Origin: an uncultured Pelagibacteraceae bacterium
GTDB lineage: Bacteria > Pseudomonadota > Alphaproteobacteria > Pelagibacterales > Pelagibacteraceae
DNA length: 64,000 bases
Reading direction: 5' to 3'
Assembly: GCA_902634935.1 (NCBI GenBank)
Contig: CACPMF010000004.1
Location: 31,838 to 95,837 of the forward strand
The translations under genes and the position numbers were made by a program. Below, in pieces: positions 48,126-55,718 of this stretch (the first letter of the stretch is position 1; the number at the start of each line of letters is the position of its first letter). The notes below the pieces were generated by a model that was not told where the DNA came from, searched no databases, and worked only from the letters and a program-made list of their open reading frames with translations.

Positions 48126-49069
48126 TAGTTTAATTTTCCGGGAACTTTAAATGTAATATTTTCTTTTGTGATTTCTACTTCTTCTATATCAATAGTAAAT
48201 TGTTTTTTTAGCTCCTCAATAAATTCGGTAACTAAAATTTCAGGTGCTGATGCGCCAGATGAAATTCCTATTGTTTTACAATTCTTTATTTGACTGAAAG
48301 GAATTTCGCTTTCAGAATGTATTAATTTTGCTGATTTAGATCCGTTTTTTTTTGCAACTTCAACTAATCTGACTGAATTGGATGAGTTACGGCTACCAAT
48401 TACAAAAAACATCTCACATTTTGGGGCAATTTTTTTTACTGCATCTTGTCGATTTGTTGTTGCATAACAAATGTCCTCTTTTTTGGGTTCATAAATATCT
48501 GGAAATTTAGATTTTAGAGCCTCAATTATCTCTTTGGTATCATCTACAGAGAGAGTTGTTTGAGTAATATAAGCCAGTTTTTTGTCAGAATTATTAATAT
48601 AATTATTGGCATCTTCAGTGCTCTCAATTAATTCTATTGATCCTTTAGGTAATTGACCCATAGTACCAATGACTTCAGGATGATTTTTATGACCAATGAG
48701 GAGAATGTGCATTCCTTGTTTATTAATATTTTCAGCTTCTCGGTGAACTTTTGAAACTAGAGGACATGTAGCATCTACATAAGTCATTTTTAAATTTAAT
48801 GCATTTTCTGATACTGATTTTGGAACTCCATGAGCAGAAAAAATAACTGGTCTAGTTTTATCTTCAATCTCATCAAGCTCCTCCACAAAAATTGCACCTA
48901 TTTTCTTTAAACTTTCTACGACATGTTTATTATGAACAATTTCATGCCTGACATAAACTGGAGAACCATATTTATTTAAACTTTTCTTAACAATTTCAAT
49001 TGCTCTATCTACACCAGCGCAAAAACCTCTGGGTGCTGCTAAAAAAACTTTAATTTTATTATTTTTCAT
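48125..49069 (-). CDS. ispH: 4-hydroxy-3-methylbut-2-enyl diphosphate reductase
   Basis: 314 residues from the ATG at 49069 (the track's TTG adds three). The last enzyme of the MEP isoprenoid pathway, with a 4Fe-4S centre: Cys in APRGFCAGVDRAIEIV, in DATCPLVSKVH and in CYATTNRQDAV, with HSE around 'SESEIP'. It supplies IPP and DMAPP for carotenoids and quinone tails, and it follows the retinal genes with an 11-bp overlap with blh. That linkage suggests precursor supply is coordinated with retinal synthesis. Confidence 0.96.
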   Translation of the reverse strand: MKNNKIKVFLAAPRGFCAGVDRAIEIVKKSLNKYGSPVYVRHEIVHNKHVVESLKKIGAIFVEELDEIEDKTRPVIFSAHGVPKSVSENALNLKMTYVDATCPLVSKVHREAENINKQGMHILLIGHKNHPEVIGTMGQLPKGSIELIESTEDANNYINNSDKKLAYITQTTLSVDDTKEIIEALKSKFPDIYEPKKEDICYATTNRQDAVKKIAPKCEMFFVIGSRNSSNSVRLVEVAKKNGSKSAKLIHSESEIPFSQIKNCKTIGISSGASAPEILVTEFIEELKKQFTIDIEEVEITKENITFKVPGKLN

Positions 49070-49958
49070 TTTTCTCAATTAAGTATTCAAGCAATATATG
49101 TGGAAATGTTAATGAGGCCAATCCAATAAATATTACCATATTCACACTTTCATTTAGTTTAAACTCATAATTTAAAAAATTTAAAGCAACTATAAAAATA
49201 ATTCCAGTTATAAAAGTAAGTGGAAGCGCTTTTTTAATAAATAGAAAAATACCTATTTTAAAATTTTTATTTAGTTCAAATATCAATTTAATAGAATGTC
49301 TAAATGAGTGTAGAAAGCAGAAATAAATTGTAAATGCCAGTAAAGGATTTAAAAAAATATTCAACATAATTATTGAAAAAAAATCCATTAATAAAATGGA
49401 CTTTTCATCATAATTTTTATTAAAAGATAATATTAAATTTGATATAAATGATACAAGAAGTAAAATTAGTAAAAACTCAATTTTAACTAGCAAAGTATTA
49501 GATAAATCAAAATTTATAGAATTAAATATTTCTAAAGTTTTATTTTGATTAAAGAGTAATGGTGCAACTATTATAATTGACCCTTTAAAAGTTTTTAAAA
49601 AAAAACTTTCTTTTTTATTTTTACTTATAAAATCTGAGTCTTCCTTACCAAAATGGTAAGATGCGATAATCAAAAATAATAGCAATAAACTTTGTGGAAA
49701 CAGTATCCATAATATAATAATACCTAAACCAATCAAAATATATGCTAAATAAAAATAAGAAATATTTTTAATTTTTAGAATTTTAATTAACTTTCTTCCT
49801 TTAATATTATCCAAAGCACCATGTGAAACACCCAAGATCAAAATTAAAAAAAAACATATTAAAATAAATGAATTTGATCTTAAGTAATCAAAAGAAGATA
49901 AAAAAATGCACGATATAAAAAAAATTAAAGAGTGATTATAATTAATCTTTTTTATCAT
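49059..49958 (-). CDS. blh: Beta-carotene 15,15'-dioxygenase, Brp/Blh family
   Basis: 299 residues, an integral membrane enzyme with about eight hydrophobic segments. The conserved histidine motif SHGALD lies at residues 45-50, and other His-containing blocks are ASYHFGKEDSDF, FLHSFRHSIKLI and LTFPHILLEYL, consistent with the iron-binding His set of Blh. Blh splits beta-carotene into two retinals. It ends the carotenoid run crtI-crtB-crtY-blh and so supplies retinal for a rhodopsin, which is not in this window. Confidence 0.9.
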   Translation of the reverse strand: MIKKINYNHSLIFFISCIFLSSFDYLRSNSFILICFFLILILGVSHGALDNIKGRKLIKILKIKNISYFYLAYILIGLGIIILWILFPQSLLLLFLIIASYHFGKEDSDFISKNKKESFFLKTFKGSIIIVAPLLFNQNKTLEIFNSINFDLSNTLLVKIEFLLILLLVSFISNLILSFNKNYDEKSILLMDFFSIIMLNIFLNPLLAFTIYFCFLHSFRHSIKLIFELNKNFKIGIFLFIKKALPLTFITGIIFIVALNFLNYEFKLNESVNMVIFIGLASLTFPHILLEYLIEKNEK

Positions 49959-51028
49959 TTTTGTTGAAATATAGCTTTTAAAAAAACTATTTTGGGCATT
50001 TTTAATATAATTGATAAATCTTCTCCCAAATGACTTTTGTTGGATAAAAAATTTATAATTGCCTCTGATTTTGAGTTAAACATTTTATAAAATACATGAG
50101 GCATTATTTTTGGACTTTTTTTTAAAACTCTTAGGAAAATTTTATCTAAAAACTCATATTTTGTGCTTATTTTGAAGGCTTTATTAGATTTAAATTTTTC
50201 TATGTTTTTTGCTAAATATTTTGATTGTTCCTGAATGTTTAAAAACGTATATCCCGTACTAAGCCTAGTCATGCCACCTGCAGTTCCAATATTTACTAAA
50301 TTTTGATTATTTATATTAGAAGTTCTAAATAAAGGAATTTTACCAACTTCTTTATACTTAATTTTATAATTTTTAAGATTAAGATGATTTTTGATATAAT
50401 TTATAAGTTGTTGGTCATATTCCTCTTCCTCTTGATTTTTCATCGTTGATAACCATGTGGTTTCAACTAGAGCTTTATTTTTTGAAAATGGAAGAGTATA
50501 AAAAAAATGAACACTGTCCTTTTGATCACAATCAAAATCCATAAGATTCATAATTTCTTCATCAAAAAATTCTTTATCAGTTTCAATTTCATATCCACAA
50601 AAGTGTTGCCAAAGCTTATCATCAGTTTTACTTATTTCTGGAATACTATTAAAAACTATAGAAGAATTTGTGTTAATCTCGTTTTTGCTTTTAAAAAAAT
50701 TAATATTTTTATTTTGTTTTAGTTTATTTAAAATTTTATCATAGAACAAACCACTATCTATTGATTGATATGGATATTTATTACAATCCTTATATAAAGT
50801 TCCATCTTTAGAATTAATTGAAAACTGATCCCAACTTTTTATCACGCAATCTTGAAAATCATGTTGATTTACTTTCCAAAAGGACCAAGTTTTGTCTCTA
50901 TAATATCTATCTCTATTATCAATAATAGCTAAGGATCTATCCTTTAATTTTGAATTTATTTCTAATTGGTAGGCCAAGGATAATCCACTACATCCCCCTC
51001 CAATAATTACAATATCAAAATCTTTCAT
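49955..51028 (-). CDS. crtY: Lycopene beta-cyclase
   Basis: 357 residues. The N-terminal dinucleotide fold (FDIVIIGGGCSGLSLAYQL) and the DKTWSFW motif are typical of CrtY, as are HFFYTLPFSKNKALVETTWLS and NIGTAGGMTRLSTGYTFLNIQ. It cyclises lycopene to beta-carotene. It overlaps crtB by 14 bp and blh by 4 bp. Confidence 0.93.
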   Translation of the reverse strand: MKDFDIVIIGGGCSGLSLAYQLEINSKLKDRSLAIIDNRDRYYRDKTWSFWKVNQHDFQDCVIKSWDQFSINSKDGTLYKDCNKYPYQSIDSGLFYDKILNKLKQNKNINFFKSKNEINTNSSIVFNSIPEISKTDDKLWQHFCGYEIETDKEFFDEEIMNLMDFDCDQKDSVHFFYTLPFSKNKALVETTWLSTMKNQEEEEYDQQLINYIKNHLNLKNYKIKYKEVGKIPLFRTSNINNQNLVNIGTAGGMTRLSTGYTFLNIQEQSKYLAKNIEKFKSNKAFKISTKYEFLDKIFLRVLKKSPKIMPHVFYKMFNSKSEAIINFLSNKSHLGEDLSIILKMPKIVFLKAIFQQK

Positions 51029-51869
51029 TTAGATTAATTTCTTCCATTATAATTTTGTGTTTACTTTCAGTATAACCTGTTTCTTGATTAGTCATTAAGC
51101 TCAGCTTAATCATATCTAATAAAGATACTAAAGTTTGTATTACTTTTCCAAAATTATTTACAAATATTTTCCCAGAATTTTTATACTCTTCAAAATTGGT
51201 TTTTTTTTTAATTTGAAATCCTATTTCTCTATAAACTCTTCTTGCAACACAAATTGAAAATCTTAAACGAAAAGGAATATCTTTTATGTGATAAAAACAA
51301 CTTCTGTAAAAAGTTTCAGCAAGATTTAAAGTATCTTTAATTTCTTTAATGTCAGACTTAATATAATATCTATTGAGATTTTGATCTTCAATCACATCTC
51401 TAGATATATTTGTTAATTGCATAGCTATCCCTAAATCGATTGCAGCTTTAAAGGCACTCTCTTTTTTTACATTAAGAATTTTTGCCATCATTAATCCAAC
51501 AGTTCCAGCAACTCTATATGAATATATCAATAATTCTTTTTCAGACTTCAATTCTACTTTTTCTTCTAAATCACTTTCAACACCATCAAATAAATCATAA
51601 ATAATATTTGTAGAAATATTTGTATCGGCAACTAATTTCCACATTTTTTCAATTATTGGATTTGAGAAATTTTTTGATTTAAAATCATTTTTAAATTCTT
51701 TGAATTTTAATTTCTTATTTTCTAATTCTCCAGTTTCATCTGCAATATTATCTAAACATCGACAAAAAGTGTATAAATCAGAGCACTTTTGATAAGTCTC
51801 TTTGTTTAGAAAAAAACCTGCCCAACTAAATGATTTTGCATAAATCGATAAATAGTTTTGATTATTCAT
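51015..51869 (-). CDS. crtB: Phytoene synthase
   Basis: 284 residues of the squalene/phytoene synthase family. The two Asp-rich motifs are CRCLDNIADETGE (DxxxD) and SRDVIEDQNLNRYY. LGIAMQLTNISRDV is the conserved helix. It condenses two GGPP molecules into phytoene. It has single-base start overlap with crtI. The GGPP synthase gene (crtE) is not in the window. Confidence 0.95.
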   Translation of the reverse strand: MNNQNYLSIYAKSFSWAGFFLNKETYQKCSDLYTFCRCLDNIADETGELENKKLKFKEFKNDFKSKNFSNPIIEKMWKLVADTNISTNIIYDLFDGVESDLEEKVELKSEKELLIYSYRVAGTVGLMMAKILNVKKESAFKAAIDLGIAMQLTNISRDVIEDQNLNRYYIKSDIKEIKDTLNLAETFYRSCFYHIKDIPFRLRFSICVARRVYREIGFQIKKKTNFEEYKNSGKIFVNNFGKVIQTLVSLLDMIKLSLMTNQETGYTESKHKIIMEEINLNERF

Positions 51870-53320
51870 TAGAGTATTTTGTCTAATACCTTCGCTGAAG
51901 ACAAAACCCCTGGTACACCTGCGCCAGGATGTGTCCCTGCACCAACAAAGTATAGACCATCAAATATCTCAGATTTATTATGAAATCTGAAATATGCTGA
52001 CTGAGTAAATTTTGGTTGTATTGAGAAGCCTGAGCCAAATTTTGTATTTAATTCTTTTTCAAAATAATCAGGAGTTAAATAGAAGTCCTCTACAATGTTT
52101 TTTCTAAGATCTGGCATTAAATTTTGCATTTTATCGATAACCAGATTTTTCATTTCCTCACCTTTCTCACCCCAATTAATGCCAGACTGATTATTAGGCA
52201 CAGGAACCAAAACATAAAAACAATCATGGCCTTTTGGTGCCATCGCCTCGTCAGTAGCAGTAGGCCTATGTAGGTAATAGCTTATATCTTTATTCAATAT
52301 TTTATTATTAAATATGTCATTTAAATGTTCCTCATATTTTTCTCCAAATTTTATGGTGTGATGCTCAATATTTTCATATTTCTTTTTTGTACCAAAGTAA
52401 TAAACGAATAAACCCATAGAATATTGCATACGTTTCATCTTATACTTAAAAAATGTACTTAATTTTTCATTCATTAGACTTGAATAAACTGCTGGAGGAT
52501 CTGCATTACAAATAACATTATTCGCATCTAATTCACTTCCATCATCAAGCTTTACAGACTTAATTTTTTTATTCTTTGTAGTTACTTCCACAACTTCTTT
52601 TCCTTTTATAATTTTAATTTTTTCTTCGAGCATAAGCTTCTCCAAACCACTTACTATTTGACCTGTACCACCCATGGAGTAGTGAATTCCCCATTTTTTT
52701 TCTAAATATAATATTAATCCATAAATTGACGTCGTAGTGAAAGGATTTCCTCCCACCAATAAAGGATGCATGCTCAATAGTCTTCTTAACTTATCATTTT
52801 TAACATAAGAAGATACCAAGCTATACACTGATTTATAGCTTTTTAGTTTAAGCAATGATGGTATTTGTTTAAACATAAATAAAGGTTTATCAAATGGGAC
52901 ATCTGATAATTCAGTAAATCCTTTATCAAATATTTTTTTTGTAAAATTTACTAAGTTTTTATATCCAATATAATCTTCTTTACTTATTTTCTCGATTTGA
53001 ACTTTCATTTTCTCATCATCACCTGAGTAATTAAATTCACTACCATCTTCAAAAACAAATCTGTACCAAACATTTAAAGGCTTTAATTCAATGTAGCTTT
53101 TTGAAGTCTTGTTAAATAATTCAAAAAGTTCCTCAATTAAATAAGGGGCGGTAATAACTGTTGGACCAGCATCAAAAGTAAATCCATTTTTTTTAAATAC
53201 TCGCGCTCTTCCACCCAAATCATTATGCTTTTCAATTAAAGTTACATTATGATTTTTTGCTCTAAGTCTAAGCGCTGAAGCTATACCACCAAAACCAGAT
53301 CCAATCACTACTGAATTCAT
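51869..53320 (-). CDS. crtI: Phytoene desaturase
   Basis: 483 residues. An FAD-binding N-terminus (VVIGSGFGGIASALRLRAKNHNVTLIEKHNDLGGRAR), then FDAGPTVITAP, MGGTGQIVSGLEKLM and the C-terminal carotenoid dehydrogenase signature YFVGAGTHPGAGVPGVLSSAKV. It introduces four double bonds to make lycopene. It is the first gene of the retinal run and starts 49 bp after atpF. Confidence 0.96.
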   Translation of the reverse strand: MNSVVIGSGFGGIASALRLRAKNHNVTLIEKHNDLGGRARVFKKNGFTFDAGPTVITAPYLIEELFELFNKTSKSYIELKPLNVWYRFVFEDGSEFNYSGDDEKMKVQIEKISKEDYIGYKNLVNFTKKIFDKGFTELSDVPFDKPLFMFKQIPSLLKLKSYKSVYSLVSSYVKNDKLRRLLSMHPLLVGGNPFTTTSIYGLILYLEKKWGIHYSMGGTGQIVSGLEKLMLEEKIKIIKGKEVVEVTTKNKKIKSVKLDDGSELDANNVICNADPPAVYSSLMNEKLSTFFKYKMKRMQYSMGLFVYYFGTKKKYENIEHHTIKFGEKYEEHLNDIFNNKILNKDISYYLHRPTATDEAMAPKGHDCFYVLVPVPNNQSGINWGEKGEEMKNLVIDKMQNLMPDLRKNIVEDFYLTPDYFEKELNTKFGSGFSIQPKFTQSAYFRFHNKSEIFDGLYFVGAGTHPGAGVPGVLSSAKVLDKIL

Positions 53321-53369
53321 CTCTTAAATTTATCTTATTTTTGAAAAAAAACGAACTTTACAATATAGT
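53321..53369 (-). promoter_or_regulatory. 49-bp junction between atpF and crtI
   Basis: This is the largest gap in a 12.6 kb same-strand block. It has no GC-rich hairpin or T-tract terminator, so read-through from the ATP synthase genes into crtI is plausible. AT-rich hexamers resembling -10 elements (TATATT on the minus strand) occur but I cannot define a promoter with confidence. Confidence 0.3.
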
Positions 53370-53864
53370 TTACGAATTAACCTTTTTTAATTCAATTTTG
53401 GTTTCCTCAAGATTTTTTGCAAAAAGCACATCTAACTTTGATTTATCCACTGAGGTTGATATTGTCTTTTTAACTGCTTCAATTGCAACATTTATGGATG
53501 TATCTTTGATATCTTTAATTGCAGCATCTTTCATTTGAGAAATTTTTATATTAGCTAAATTTTTCTTTATTTCGGCTGATTTTGAGAATTTTTCACTCAT
53601 ATCTTTTGTAAGTTTTTCAGCTTCAATGTTTGCTTGGTCAATAATTTTTTTCTTTTCCTGTTCTGCAGAATTTAATTTGCTTTGCGCATCATCTAACAGT
53701 TTTTTTGATTCAGATCTTAATTTTTCACTCTCATCAATTTCGTTTTTTATGTCAACGATCATCTTCGTTAGTAAACTATTCACATTTTGAGGAACTTTTA
53801 AATAAATCAAGCCTACAAAAAATATTACAAATGAAACAGCTACCCAAAAAGTTGCATCAAACAT
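53370..53864 (-). CDS. atpF: ATP synthase subunit b
   Basis: 164 residues. One N-terminal membrane helix (FWVAVSFVIFFVGLIYL) followed by a long charged alpha-helix (SEKLRSESKKLLDDAQSK...) that forms the peripheral stalk. Position after b' and length support the assignment. It overlaps b' by 8 bp. Confidence 0.93.
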   Translation of the reverse strand: MFDATFWVAVSFVIFFVGLIYLKVPQNVNSLLTKMIVDIKNEIDESEKLRSESKKLLDDAQSKLNSAEQEKKKIIDQANIEAEKLTKDMSEKFSKSAEIKKNLANIKISQMKDAAIKDIKDTSINVAIEAVKKTISTSVDKSKLDVLFAKNLEETKIELKKVNS

Positions 53865-54444
53865 TTTTTCTATTCTCCTTAGAATTATTTGTTAGATCAT
53901 TTACAATTGTTGAGATATTTTCTTTGTTGATCTCCTCTCCAATTAGTTGTTTTATCAAACCTAAAGATGTTTCTGTGGCTATTTTTTTGATATTCTCTGC
54001 TGAACTTTTATTTAAATTTTGAATTTCTTTTTCGGCAATTTCTATTTCTTCCTCTAAATTCTTTTCTAATTCAGATCTTTTTTTATCTATATCATCCAGT
54101 ACTTTTTGACGAGCCTCATTAAATAAATTTTTTGCTTCTAACTTGCTATTTGAAATAATTTTATCAAATTCTTTTATTTTATCTTCACTTTCCTCTCTTT
54201 GTTTTTCAGCAATCTCTATATTCTCCAAAATTTGTGACCTTCTACTTTCTAAATTATCACTGATTTTTGGCAGTATTACCTTCGACAAAATAATATACAA
54301 AGCACCAAACGTTATGACTAACCAAACAATTTGAGATATCCAAAACTCTGGATTTAATTGTGGCATACCTCCGCTTTCAGCACTTTGTACTTTAGTAATT
54401 AGTACAAAGCTAAAAAGAAATTTAATAATTATTTTTTTTAGCAT
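53857..54444 (-). CDS. atpG: ATP synthase subunit b' (second b-type stalk)
   Basis: 195 residues. A signal-like start, then GGMPQLNPEFWISQIVWLVITFGALYIIL, the membrane helix typical of alphaproteobacterial b' subunits, followed by the long stalk helix. Together with atpF it makes a heterodimeric stalk, as in photosynthetic and alphaproteobacterial ATP synthases. Name follows usual alphaproteobacterial usage (atpG/atpF'). Confidence 0.92.
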   Translation of the reverse strand: MLKKIIIKFLFSFVLITKVQSAESGGMPQLNPEFWISQIVWLVITFGALYIILSKVILPKISDNLESRRSQILENIEIAEKQREESEDKIKEFDKIISNSKLEAKNLFNEARQKVLDDIDKKRSELEKNLEEEIEIAEKEIQNLNKSSAENIKKIATETSLGLIKQLIGEEINKENISTIVNDLTNNSKENRKNV

Positions 54445-54447
54445 TAA

Positions 54448-54675
54448 TTAAAATGCGAATAAAATAATCAGTGCAACTACTAGACCAAATAATCCAGTTG
54501 CTTCGGCTAATGCAAAACCTAAAAGCAAATTTGGAAATTGTTTTTGAGCTGCAGATGGATTTCTCATCGCACCTGATAGGTAGTTTCCAAAAATTATTCC
54601 TATTCCTACTCCAGCGCCCGCTAGAGCTATTGCTGCAAGTCCTGCTCCAATCATTTTTGCTGCTTCTAATTCCAT
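54448..54675 (-). CDS. atpE: ATP synthase subunit c
   Basis: 75 residues, two helices with a polar loop: GAGLAAIALAGAGVGIGIIFG in the first, RNPSAAQKQF in the loop and the ion-carrying Glu in FALAEATGLFGLVV near residue 58. No Na+-binding Gln/Ser pattern is seen, so it is presumably proton-driven. An AGGAGG site precedes the start, unusually strong for this window and fitting the high copy number of c subunits. Confidence 0.96.
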   Translation of the reverse strand: MELEAAKMIGAGLAAIALAGAGVGIGIIFGNYLSGAMRNPSAAQKQFPNLLLGFALAEATGLFGLVVALIILFAF

Positions 54676-54695
54676 TATATCCTCCTTATAAGTTG

Positions 54696-55430
54696 TTAAT
54701 GGTGTAAATTTAATGCATCATTTAAATAGATGCACGTTAATATTGCAAAAACATAAGCTTGAAGAAAAGCAACTAGTATCTCCAAACCTGTTAGTGCAAC
54801 TGAAAAACTTAATGGTAGCCATCCTCCTACTATTCCAAGACTAACAACAAATCCTCCAAATACTTTCATCATAGTATGACCGGCCATCATATTTGCAAAT
54901 AATCTTACCGACAAACTAATCGGCCTACTTAGATAAGAAATTATTTCTATTACAACAATTAATGGTAAGAGAACCATTGGAACTCCACTTGGCACAAATA
55001 ATTTTAAGTAACCAAGGCCGTGTTTAATAAATCCAATAATTGTAACTCCAATAAATATAAAAGCTGCAAGCACAAAAGTTACAATTATGTGACTTGTAAC
55101 CGTAAATGAATAAGGGATCATCCCAAACATATTGCAAAAGAGGACGAACATAAAAAGTGAAAATATAAATGAGAAATATGGTTTTGCTTTTGTCCCAGCT
55201 GTGTCACTAATCATTTTTGATACAAATGAATAACTTAATTCGGCAAGCAATTGCAATTTATCTGGTATTAGTGATTTTTTTTTAGCTCCTAAGTTTAAAA
55301 CAATCAAAATAGCTATTGTGCTAATAACCATAAATAAACTTGCGTTAGTAAATGAAATATCGACGTTACCTAATTTTATTTCTGGACCAATCCGGTAAAC
55401 ATTGAATTGGTTCATTGGATTTGCTGCCAT
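54696..55430 (-). CDS. atpB: ATP synthase subunit a
   Basis: 244 residues with five or six membrane helices. The key Arg is in SLSVRLFANMMAGHTMMKVF, and the C-terminal block is LEILVAFLQAYVFAILTCIYLNDALNLHH. It forms the half-channels for protons against the c ring. It lies 7 bp after atpI and 20 bp before atpE. Confidence 0.96.
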   Translation of the reverse strand: MAANPMNQFNVYRIGPEIKLGNVDISFTNASLFMVISTIAILIVLNLGAKKKSLIPDKLQLLAELSYSFVSKMISDTAGTKAKPYFSFIFSLFMFVLFCNMFGMIPYSFTVTSHIIVTFVLAAFIFIGVTIIGFIKHGLGYLKLFVPSGVPMVLLPLIVVIEIISYLSRPISLSVRLFANMMAGHTMMKVFGGFVVSLGIVGGWLPLSFSVALTGLEILVAFLQAYVFAILTCIYLNDALNLHH

Positions 55431-55437
55431 TTGTAAT

Positions 55438-55713
55438 CTATTTTTGCATTTTTTTTGCGGTTTTAACTACGTTCATAATTCCAGCAGCTACCCCTACAAA
55501 AAAAAATATTAAAATTAACCATGGCTTAGTACCAAACCAATTGTCTAAAATAAACCCAATAATTGTCCCAACAGCTACTGCAGACACCAATTCTGTGCTC
55601 ATTTTGAACGCTGTTCCCATGTTAGAGCTAGATTTTGGATTTTTTTGATCCTTGTGAACTTCTGCTTTATTTTTTGCAATTTTTAAGCGAGATTTGAATT
55701 CATCTTCTGACAT
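55438..55713 (-). CDS. atpI: ATP synthase protein I (AtpI/AtpZ-like)
   Basis: 91 residues with two membrane helices (ELVSAVAVGTIIGFILDNWFG and LILIFFFVGVAAGIMNVV) after a charged N-terminus. This is the assembly-helper AtpI family, which aids c-ring formation or Mg supply. It is the first of the Fo genes and lies 5 bp after smc. Confidence 0.9.
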   Translation of the reverse strand: MSEDEFKSRLKIAKNKAEVHKDQKNPKSSSNMGTAFKMSTELVSAVAVGTIIGFILDNWFGTKPWLILIFFFVGVAAGIMNVVKTAKKMQK

Positions 55714-55718
55714 TTGTC